64,000 bases of DNA, from assembly GCA_030272155.1 (NCBI GenBank), contig CP126191.1, positions 4,982,501 through 5,046,500 of the forward strand, read 5' to 3'. The notes below the pieces were generated by a model. That model searched no databases, was not told the origin of the DNA, and worked only from the letters and a program-made list of their open reading frames with translations. Shown piece by piece: positions 29,613-39,369 of the stretch; the stretch's first letter is position 1, and the number at the start of each line of letters is the position of its first letter. Source of the stretch: Tetradesmus obliquus. Lineage: Eukaryota; Chlorophyta; Chlorophyceae; Sphaeropleales; Scenedesmaceae. The position numbers were made by a program, and so were the translations under genes.

Positions 29613-32262
29613 GCTCTGACTCTCCTGTAGACTGGAGTCAGAAGCTGGCTGCAGTGGATGCCGCGCTTGCGCGGCTGTCACACATACCACAATTATCTGT
29701 GTTTGGCAGAGGCATGGGTAGCGCAGCGTATGGTGTCAGCACCCTGTTGTATGCAGCTGAATTTTCAGATATACCGGCAGATGTTGATCGGCAGCACCTT
29801 GTTGCGTCAGTTGGGAAGTTAGTGGATAGAGGGTTGGCGCCTGCGTCAACCGAACGGCGTTTTACAGGTGTAGCTGCTCGCCTGCTGGCGGGCAGGCCAG
29901 CTGAAGGGGGTTTTGGTGCTTTGCCATGGCTTGAACACATACGTGCACGGCATGCTTGGTGGGGCGCGCAGTTTGCTACTGCGCCGCCTAACACCGAGCT
30001 GCCCTGGATCCGCATTGGGCGGGCGCTGTTGCACTCCAAGCATAAGTGGTGGGGCCCCCTGTCCCTGTTTGACAGCAGCTCAGACACGCAAACGCCTATG
30101 GACCTGCCACAGGCGTTTCCCCAGCAGTCCCTCCCTCCCCCACCACTGCGCCGCATGATTGCTGGTCTTCAAGCACTGGGCCCAGTCCGTGATGTGAAGG
30201 CGCTGGCACCAGCCGCGCCCTCCCCTGTGCTGCCCCTGCCGCATCCGCAGCAGCTGTCAGACATGCAGCAGCTGCGACAGCAGTTGCAGGCTGTGCAGGA
30301 CGCGCCAGTGCTGGAGCCTGGGGCTTGGTGCAGCTTGGCGCCAGTGTTTGCCAACCCCTTCCTGCAAGCTGGGCTTGGGTTTGTGCCGGGCGGGCTGCAG
30401 TGCCTGCCGGTGCCCGCTAAGCGCAGGGAGCATGAGTGTCGTGGCGGCAAATGCAGGCCGCGTCTTCGCACTGTGGCTGATCTTATTCGGGCGTGGTATC
30501 TCATTCAGCGTGTTGTTCAGCAGCAGTTGCCGCACCCGTTGCTGCCTTACGGCTCCAACTACAGCAATGCTGACAACGAGGCTGAGGATTTGCAAGGCCT
30601 GGTTGATAAACTGCCCGTTGCATGGACTATGGCTGTTTTGCCTGTTGTGCAGCATCCTGCCGCAGACCGGCCTTGGCCGCCTGCGGCTGTGCCGGACCCA
30701 CCATGTATACCTTCTGCAGCAGAACAGCAAGTTGAGGCCATGTTGGTGGCTCGGCTGGGTTGGCAAAATGTCCGAGGCAAGGCTGTTCCTGTTGCACAAT
30801 TGTCTGTTAGTGAAGCCACCTCACTGCAGCTTGGTCCGCTGCGTGCTGAGCGCCGTGAGAAGCGCACTGGGTTTGTCCAGGCTGCGCTGGGCTCAGGTGC
30901 TGCACCAGCAGCAGTGATCGATGGCTTGAAGTGGGTGGCAGCTAACCAGAGCATGCTTTGGAAGATGCGCTGGGATAATAATTTCAAAGAGTTGTACTGG
31001 CGGCTTATTATGGATGGCCTGCCGACATCGCGGCGTATGCACAAGTCGGGTGACACTTGCATGTGTGGCGCTGCCTGTCCTGGTTGGGTTCATCATTTTT
31101 GGGAGTGCCCTGTTGCGGTAGCAGTGATTGACAGTGTGCTGTCTGAATTGCCTGCTGCATGGTGCACGCGGGCTGCAGGCCGCCCGCCGCTTGCTATGCG
31201 GCATGTCTGGTTGATGCAGCCGCCGGCTGGCCCTACCAAGCTCCACAGGGGCATTTGGAAGGTTGTCTGTCTAGCTGCTCTGAATGCCATGGATGTTGGC
31301 AGACGACATGCTAATAAGTTGAGCATCCCGCCGCCCGCCCTGGCCGTGCAGCAGCCACCGCCGCTGCCGACGGGCCAGGCGCTTATCACTGATACACTAC
31401 AACCTGCAGCTCTCACTGCTGCGCAGCAACAACATAATCAGCTGGTAGAGCAGCGCCGGCAGCAGCAGCAGCTGCATCAACAACAACAGCGACAACAGCT
31501 AGTAGCGCAGATGTTACAGGAGGCTAAGCAGCAAGCGGTGTTAAGGTTTTGGGAGTTGCTTGCTGATTTTGTGGCAACAGAGGCAGCGCCCGCTACTTGG
31601 CGGGTTGCGGTGCCTGGCAATCACCCGTTTCTGTGCTCTGATCCAGCGCAGCTGCGCATTGTACTGGCGCCCCGCTCTGGTTGACCTTCCTGCCTCTGCA
31701 TGTTGTGCTCTCAGCAGTTGTCGATTTTCCAGTTTCTGTCAAGGGCATGTTGCATGTGGTGGGTGTCGCAGCGCTGGTTTCTCAGCCCTTTCCTCCGTGC
31801 TGCATGTTTCTGTCCTTGTCAGCAGTAAGGATTGCAGAAGCAGCAGAGCCCTAGTTTGCCTTAGTTTGCCTTAGTTTGCTTTAATTTGCCTGTCAATCGT
31901 GCATGCTCCTGCTTGCTGCAGTCTGGTGAGTACAGCAGTGCCTTGATGCAATCATGCCAGACATTTATGGTGAGCAGCACCTTTGTGCACCCCGCTTGCT
32001 GTTTGGACCATGCTTGTCCTTCCCTGTGCGCTTTGTGCCTAGTGCGTGGAGCACATGCTGCTTTTCGTGCTGCATTTCGCACTTGCTGCCCTGCATGTAC
32101 ATGTTCGTTTATGGGGAGGTAGGGGCTGCGAGACGCCTCTGGAGTTTTCTTTGGTGGCGTCTTGTGGCTTGCTATCGAGTTCATACGATATGTGAGCTGA
32201 AAGTAGGGCGAGTGACTCACTCTCGGGTGATAGCTTGCCTTCTCCTGTAACAAGCCTCTCTC
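29613..32262 (+). mobile_element. LINE family A, 5'-truncated copy A7 (subfamily II)
   Basis: A7 begins after the reverse transcriptase part of ORF2 (at SDSPVDW) and extends to the family 3' end, followed by CCGGCGC. Confidence 0.9.
29615..31684 (+). pseudogene. ORF2 C-terminal fragment in A7
   Basis: The 689 in-frame codons keep the region after reverse transcriptase and the Cys/His cluster. The frame stays open upstream into element C (to about 29,348), but that fused reading is an accident of insertion, not a gene. Confidence 0.88.
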
Positions 32263-32269
32263 CCGGCGC

Positions 32270-34702
32270 GGTGTGCGGCAGGGGTGCCCCTTGTCTCCCC
32301 TGCTGTACCTGTTTGTTGGTGAAGCCCTGCTGAGGTTCTTGCAGTCGAAAGGCATTGACATCAGTGTGCAAGGCATCACATTGTCAGCGACACAGTTTGC
32401 GGATGACACGCAGGTCTACCTGCAGTCACCTGCACAGGTCCCACAGTTCTTGCTACATATGCAGGTTATGGCAGCCGCGTCTGGGCAGCAGCTCAATCTG
32501 CATAAATCAAAGTTACTATTGCTAGGTGCTGCTGCGCGGCAGCAGCACACAGCGCTCTCGCAGCAGCATGCAGCGGGTGTGCTGCCCTTCTGTCCTGTGC
32601 TGCAGGCCAATGTGCTGGGTGTGTGTGTGGGCTCTGACTCTCCTGTAGACTGGAGTCAGAAGCTGGCTGCAGTGGATGCCGCGCTTGCGCGGCTGTCACA
32701 CATACCACAATTGTCTGTGTTTGGCAGAGGCATGGGTAGCGCAGCGTATGGTGTCAGCACCCTGTTGTATGCAGCTGAATTTTCAGATATACCGGCAGAT
32801 GTTGATCGGCAGCACCTTGTTGCGTCAGTTGGGAAGTTAGTGGATAGAGGGTTGGCGCCTGCGTCAACCGAACGGCGTTTTACAGGTGTAGCTGCTCGCC
32901 TGCTGGCGGGCAGGCCAGCTGAAGGGGGTTTTGGTGCTTTGCCATGGCTTGAACACATACGTGCACGGCATGCTTGGTGGGGCGCGCAGTTTGCTACTGC
33001 GCCGCCTAACACCGAGCTGCCCTGGATCCGCATTGGGCGGGCGCTGTTGCACTCCAAGCATAAGTGGTGGGGCCCCCTGTCCCTGTTTGACAGCAGCTCA
33101 GACACGCAAACGCCTATGGACCTGCCACAGGCGTTTCCCCAGCAGTCCCTCCCTCCCCCACCACTGCGCCGCATGATTGCTGGTCTTCAAGCACTGGGCC
33201 CAGTCCGTGATGTGAAGGCGCTGGCACCAGCCGCGCCCTCCCCTGTGCTGCCCCTGCCGCATCCGCAGCAGCTGTCAGACATGCAGCAGCTGCGACAGCA
33301 GTTGCAGGCTGTGCAGGACGCGCCAGTGCTGGAGCCTGGGGCTTGGTGCAGCTTGGCGCCAGTGTTTGCCAACCCCTTCCTGCAAGCTGGGCTTGGGTTT
33401 GTGCCGGGCGGGCTGCAGTGCCTGCCGGTGCCCGCTAAGCGCAGGGAGCATGAGTGTCGTGGCGGCAAATGCAGGCCGCGTCTTCGCACTGTGGCTGATC
33501 TTATTCGGGCGTGGTATCTCATTCAGCGTGTTGTTCAGCAGCAGTTGCCGCACCCGTTGCTGCCTTACGGCTCCAACTACAGCAATGCTGACAACGAGGC
33601 TGAGGATTTGCAAGGCCTGGTTGATAAACTGCCCGTTGCATGGACTATGGCTGTTTTGCCTGTTGTGCAGCATCCTGCCGCAGACCGGCCTTGGCCGCCT
33701 GCGGCTGTGCCGGACCCACCATGTATACCTTCTGCAGCAGAACAGCAAGTTGAGGCCATGTTGGTGGCTCGGCTGGGTTGGCAAAATGTCCGAGGCAAGG
33801 CTGTTCCTGTTGCACAATTGTCTGTTAGTGAAGCCACCTCACTGCAGCTTGGTCCGCTGCGTGCTGAGCGCCGTGAGAAGCGCACTGGGTTTGTCCAGGC
33901 TGCGCTGGGCTCAGGTGCTGCACCAGCAGCAGTGATCGATGGCTTGAAGTGGGTGGCAGCTAACCAGAGCATGCTTTGGAAGATGCGCTGGGATAATAAT
34001 TTCAAAGAGTTGTACTGGCGGCTTATTATGGATGGCCTGCCGACATCGCGGCGTATGCACAAGTCGGGTGACACTTGCATGTGTGGCGCTGCCTGTCCTG
34101 GTTGGGTTCATCATTTTTGGGAGTGCCCTGTTGCGGTAGCAGTGATTGACAGTGTGCTGTCTGAATTGCCTGCTGCATGGTGCACGCGGGCTGCAGGCCG
34201 CCCGCCGCTTGCTATGCGGCATGTCTGGTTGATGCAGCCGCCGGCTGGCCCTACCCAGCTCCACAGGGGCATTTGGAAGGTTGTCTGTCTAGCTGCTCTG
34301 AATGCCATGGATGTTGGCAGACGACATGCTAATAAGTTGAGCATCCCGCCGCCCGCCCTGGCCGTGCAGCAGCCACCGCCGATGCCGACGGGCCAGGCGC
34401 TTATCACTGATACACTACAACCTGCAGCTCTCACTGCTGCGCAGCAACAGCATAATCAGCTGGTAGAGCAGCGCCGGCAGCAGCAGCAGCTGCATCAACA
34501 ACAACAGCGACAACAGCTAGTAGCGCAGATGTTACAGGAGGCTAAGCAGCAAGCGGTGTTAAGGTTTTGGGAGTTGCTTGCTGATTTTGTGGCAACAGAG
34601 GCAGCGCCCGCTACTTGGCGGGTTGCGGTGCCTGGCAATCACCCGTTTCTGTGCTCTGATCCAGCGCAGCTGCGCATTGTACTGGCGCCCCGCTCTGGTT
34701 GA
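32270..34702 (+). pseudogene. ORF2 fragment in A8
   Basis: The 810 codons from GVRQGCPLSP onward keep motif C (FADD) and the C-terminal region but lack the endonuclease and motif A, so the product cannot be active. Confidence 0.9.
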
Positions 34703-35280
34703 CCTTCCTGCCTCTGCATGTTGTGCTCTCAGCAGTTGTCGATTTTCCAGTTTCTGTCAAGGGCATGTTGCATGTGGTGGGTGTCGCAGCGCTGGTTTCT
34801 CAGCCCTTTCCTCCGTGCTGCATGTTTCTGTCCTTGTCAGCAGTAAGGATTGCAGAAGCAGCAGAGCCCTAGTTTGCCTTAGTTTGCCTTAGTTTGCTTT
34901 AATTTGCCTGTCAATCGTGCATGCTCCTGCTTGCTGCAGTCTGGTGAGTACAGCAGTGCCTTGATGCAATCATGCCAGACATTTATGGTGAGCAGCACCT
35001 TTGTGCACCCCGCTTGCTGTTTGGACCATGCTTGTCCTTCCCTGTGCGCTTTGTGCCTAGTGCGTGGAGCACATGCTGCTTTTCGTGCTGCATTTCGCAC
35101 TTGCTGCCCTGCATGTACATGTTCGTTTATGGGGAGGTAGGGGCTGCGAGACGCCTCTGGAGTTTTCTTTGGTGGCGTCTTGTGGCTTGCTATCGAGTTC
35201 ATACGATATGTGAGCTGAAAGTAGGGCGAGTGACTCACTCTCGGGTGATAGCTTGCCTTCTCCTGTAACAAGCCTCTCTC
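32270..35280 (+). mobile_element. LINE family A, 5'-truncated copy A8 (subfamily II)
   Basis: A8 starts in reverse transcriptase motif B and runs to the 3' end. It is almost identical to A7 over the shared part, with K to Q and L to M changes near the end of ORF2. Confidence 0.9.
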
Positions 35281-35285
35281 GGCGC

Positions 35286-35330
35286 GGTCTGACAATTGAT
35301 GGCAGTTTTATTAAAATAACAAAAATAACC
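35286..35330 (+). mobile_element. 3' end fragment of a family D retroelement
   Basis: This 45-base AT-rich piece (GGTCTGACAATTGATGG, then TTATTAAAATAACAAAAATAAC) sits between two GGCGC motifs and interrupts the A train. The same piece occurs on the minus strand at 43,168-43,211. The A-rich end fits a retroelement 3' terminus; the parent element is not in the window. Confidence 0.55.
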
Positions 35331-35336
35331 AGGCGC

Positions 35337-37249
35337 AAGCTGGGCTTGGGTTTGTGCCGGGCGGGCTGCAGTGCCTGCCGGTGCCCGCTAAGCGCAGGGA
35401 GCATGAGTGTCGTGGCGGCAAATGCAGGCCGCGTCTTCGCACTGTGGCTGATCTTATTCGGGCGTGGTATCTCATTCAGCGTGTTGTTCAGCAGCAGTGG
35501 CCGCACCCGTTGCTGCCTTACGGCTCCAACTACAGCAATGCTGACAACGAGGCTGAGGATTTGCAAGGCCTGGTTGATAAACTGCCCGTTGCATGGACTA
35601 TGGCTGTTTTGCCTGTTGTGCAGCATCCTGCCGCAGACCGGCCTTGGCCGCCTGCGGCTGTGCCGGACCCACCATGTATACCTTCTGCAGCAGAACAGCA
35701 AGTTGAGGCCATGTTGGTGGCTCGGCTGGGTTGGCAAAATGTCCGAGGCAAGGCTGTTCCTGTTGCACAATTGTCTGTTAGTGAAGCCACCTCACTGCAG
35801 CTTGGTCCGCTGCGTGCTGAGCGCCGTGCGAAGCGCACTGGGTTTGTCCAGGCTGCGCTGGGCTCAGGTGCTGCACCAGCAGCAGTGATTGATGGCTTGA
35901 AGTGGGTGGCAGCTAACCAGAGCATGCTTTGGAAGATGCGCTGGGATAATAATTTCAAAGAGTTGTACTGGCGGCTTATTATGGATGGCCTGCCGACATC
36001 GCAGCGTATGCACAAGTCGGGTGACACTTGCATGTGTGGCGCTGCCTGTCCTGGTTGGGTTCATCATTTTTGGGAGTGCCCTGTTGCGGTAGCAGTGATT
36101 GACAGTGTGCTGTCTGAGTTGCCTGCTGCTTGGTGCACGCGGGCTGCAGGCCGCCCGCCGCTTGCTATGCGGCATGTTTGGTTGATGCAGCCGCCAGCTG
36201 GCCCTACTAAGCTCCGCAGGGGCGTTTGGAAGGTTGTCTGCCTAGCTGCTCTAAATGCCATGGATGTTGGCAGACGACATGCTAATAAGCTGAGCATCCC
36301 GCCGCCCGCCCTGGCCGTGCAGCAGCCACCGCAGCTGCCGGCGGGCCAGGCGCTTATCACTGATACACTACAGCATGCAGCTCTCACTGCTGCGCAGCAA
36401 CAGCATAATCAGCTGGTAGAGCAGCGCCGACAGCAGCAGCAGCTGCATCAACAACAACAGCGACAACAGCTGGTAGCGCAGATGTTACAGGAGGCTAAGC
36501 AGCAAGCGGTGTTAAGGTTTTGGGAGTTGCTTGCTGATTTTGTGGCAACAGAGGCAGCGCCCGCTACTTGGCGGGTTGCGGTGCCTGGCAATCACCCGTT
36601 TCTGTGCTCTGATCCAGCGCAGCTGCGCATTGTACTGGCGCCCCGCTCTGGTTGACCTTCCTGCCTCTGCATGTTGTGCTGTCAGCAGTTGTCGATTTTC
36701 CAGTTTCTGTCAAGGACATGTTGCATGTGTTGGGTGTCACAGCGCTGGTTTCTCAGCTCTTTCCTCCGTGCTGCATGTTTCTGTCCTTGTCAGCCGTAAG
36801 GATTGCAGAAGCAGCAGAGCCCTAGTTTGCCTTAGTTTGCCTTAGTTTGCTTTGATTTGCCTGTCAGTCGTGCACTGCGTCAGTTATGCATGCTCCTGCT
36901 TGCTGCAGTCTGGTGAGTACAGCAGTGCCTTGATGCAATCATGCCAGACATTCATGGTGAGCAGCACCTTTGTGCACCCCGCTTACTGTTTGGACCATGC
37001 TTGTCCTTCCCTGTGCGCTTTTTGCCTGGTGCGTGGAGCACATGCTGCTTTTCGTGCTGCTTTTCGCACTTGCTGCCCTGCATGTACATGTTCGTTTATG
37101 GGGAGATAGGGGCTGCGAGACGCCTCTGGAGTTTTCTTTGGTGGCGTCTTGTGGCTTGCTATCGAGTTCATACGATATGTGAGCTGAAAGTAGGGCGAGT
37201 GACTCACTCTCGGGTGATAGCTTGCCTTCTCCTGTAACAAGCCTCTCTC
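35337..37249 (+). mobile_element. LINE family A, 5'-truncated copy A9 (subfamily I)
   Basis: A9 begins within the C-terminal half of ORF2 (AGLGF) and has the subfamily-I 3' region, although it lies among subfamily-II copies. Confidence 0.9.
35339..36655 (+). pseudogene. ORF2 C-terminal fragment in A9
   Basis: The 438 in-frame codons include the Cys/His cluster; endonuclease and reverse transcriptase are absent. Confidence 0.88.
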
Positions 37250-37250
37250 C

Positions 37251-38135
37251 GGCGCTTATCACTGATACACTACAGCATGCAGCTCTCACTGCTGCGCAGC
37301 AACAGCATAATCAGCTGGTAGAGCAGCGCCGACAGCAGCAGCAGCTGCATCAACAACAACAGCGACAACAGCTGGTAGCGCAGATGTTACAGGAGGCTAA
37401 GCAGCAAGCGGTGTTAAGGTTTTGGGAGTTGCTTGCTGATTTTGTGGCAACAGAGGCAGCGCCCGCTACTTGGCGGGTTGCGGTGCCTGGCAATCACCCG
37501 TTTCTGTGCTCTGATCCAGCGCAGCTGCGCATTGTACTGGCGCCCCGCTCTGGTTGACCTTCCTGCCTCTGCATGTTGTGCTCTCAGCAGTTGTCGATTT
37601 TCCAGTTTCTGTCAAGGGCATGTTGCATGTGGTGGGTGTCGCAGCGCTGGTTTCTCAGCCCTTTCCTCCGTGCTGCATGTTTCTGTCCTTGTCAGCAGTA
37701 AGGATTGCAGAAGCAGCAGAGCCCTAGTTTGCCTTAGTTTGCCTTAGTTTGCTTTAATTTGCCTGTCAATCGTGCATGCTCCTGCTTGCTGCAGTCTGGT
37801 GAGTACAGCAGTGCCTTGATGCAATCATGCCAGACATTTATGGTGAGCAGCACCTTTGTGCACCCCGCTTGCTGTTTGGACCATGCTTGTCCTTCCCTGT
37901 GCGCTTTGTGCCTAGTGCGTGGAGCACATGCTGCTTTTCGTGCTGCATTTCGCACTTGCTGCCCTGCATGTACATGTTCGTTTATGGGGAGGTAGGGGCT
38001 GCGAGACGCCTCTGGAGTTTTCTTTGGTGGCGTCTTGTGGCTTGCTATCGAGTTCATACGATATGTGAGCTGAAAGTAGGGCGAGTGACTCACTCTCGGG
38101 TGATAGCTTGCCTTCTCCTGTAACAAGCCTCTCTC
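37251..38135 (+). mobile_element. LINE family A, 5'-truncated copy A10 (subfamily II)
   Basis: A10 is the last A copy of the train. It starts 101 codons before the ORF2 stop, at a point where the element itself reads GGCGC, so the junction has microhomology with the recurrent flank. Confidence 0.88.
37252..37557 (+). pseudogene. ORF2 C-terminal fragment in A10
   Basis: The last 101 codons of ORF2 (ALITDTLQ onward) are in frame with the stop. Confidence 0.85.
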
Positions 38136-38149
38136 AAAAAAATTTGCCC

Positions 38150-38418
38150 GCCCGCTGCACTGCATAAAGTGCAGCTTGCTGTCACTGACACTGTTTACAC
38201 TAGTCCTGCCTTTGTTTAGCATCAACACTGCGTGTGCTGTGACTGACGGCTTTGCCTGCAAGGCCATATGTCAAGTTACACACACAGAGAGACTTTCTGG
38301 GGTGAGTCTCCTTGAGTGACAGCCTGTTTTGCTGAGTCGTCTGCGACGTTCCAGATTTTCGGGTGTTCGTTGCAACGTAGTTGCCTGTGCACACCGTGTA
38401 ACCCCTCTTCTTCTTCTT
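38150..38418 (+). mobile_element. LINE family B, 3' fragment B2
   Basis: This copies the last ~268 bases of B1 (from GCCCGCTGCACTGCATAAAG). AAATTTGCCC stands on its left and AATTTGCCC on its right, as a target duplication. Confidence 0.75.
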
Positions 38419-38427
38419 AATTTGCCC

Positions 38428-38494
38428 GTTCCAGATTTTCGGGTGTTCGTTGCAACGTAGTTGCCTGTGCACACCGTGTAACCCCTCTTCTTCT
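38428..38494 (+). mobile_element. LINE family B, 3' fragment B3
   Basis: Only the last ~67 bases of family B (from GTTCCAGATTTTCGGG) are present, again flanked by AATTTGCCC and AAATTTGCCC. Confidence 0.7.
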
Positions 38495-38504
38495 AAATTT
38501 GCCC

Positions 38505-38611
38505 GAGTGACGGCCTGTGCTGAGCTTCCTGCAGTTTTCCTGTGTTTTCGGGTGTTCGTTGCAACGTAGTTGCCTGTGCACACCGTGTAACCCCTCTTCC
38601 TCTTCCTCTTC
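38505..38611 (+). mobile_element. LINE family B, diverged 3' fragment B4
   Basis: This ~107-base 3' end shares the last part with B1 but differs in its first half (GAGTGACGGCCTGTGCTG). It is followed by AAAATTTGCCC, where the inverted repeat arm begins. It was probably the earliest insertion at this site. Confidence 0.65.
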
Positions 38612-39369
38612 AAAATTTGCCCTTTTCTGCCGATATAGACGTTCTCCGGTCTCCAAAAACATTGAAAACGTTTCCTTACGTAGTAATGCACCTCTGACAG
38701 AATTTTGGGAGCTCCACGGTGCGCACAACGTATGGTACTGCTGATTCAAAAAACAGCAAGTCCAAGCTTTGCACATAATCTGATCTCTCCAACCTAGAAG
38801 CATTTTCAGACGACCAAATCACTGCGAGATATGTGGTTAGGGCTATTGCCAATCAATCCGGAGCCTGTACAGCTCAGCATGCCTGGCAACAACGCGCCTG
38901 CTCGAGATGGCACGCAGAACCAACTGGCACAACTGCACAGGAGCCAGAGTTGAAGCGCAAGCTCAACATGCGCGCAGGTGACACCCCCTCACAACAAACA
39001 CGCCACGCTGCTTTTGGCATCCACATTGCACACTCAAACACAGCAGAGACTGACAGCTCTGCTGTTCAACTGCTCGCAAACCTGTGTGTCGCGCCTCAGC
39101 CTTACTAAGGCTAGTAGCCGTCAGCCATCAAGCAGCCGCAGCCGCAGATCAAAAGCAGGTATGTTACACTTGAATGCCCTGCAATCACTTTTAAAGCGCA
39201 TGCTGCTGGTGTGTGTGAGGCTGCTGCTTTTTTTCTGCTGTGGTTTTGCTGTGCTGCTTCCTGTGTTGTTTGCAATGCTGTTCTGTTGAAGCTGGCAGCA
39301 GCTGGCTAGGGGTGGTGCAGGAACAGTAGTGCATGAGGTCGCAAAGGACTTCATGTGAGGGTCACAGCA
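38612..39369 (+). repeat. Left arm of large inverted repeat
   Basis: This ~760-base arm is the near-exact reverse complement of 42,394-43,167. It starts with AAAATTTGCCCTTTTCTGCC. The arms differ by a ~15-base insertion in the right arm near 42,722 and scattered substitutions, and similarity fades at the inner ends. I see no gene in it. Confidence 0.85.

Noticed and set aside
29348-31684. A 778-codon frame joining element C to LINE copy A7
   Set aside because: The in-frame fusion is an accident of the insertion point. The C part is not coding in its other copies, and the junction carries the GGCGC target motif.
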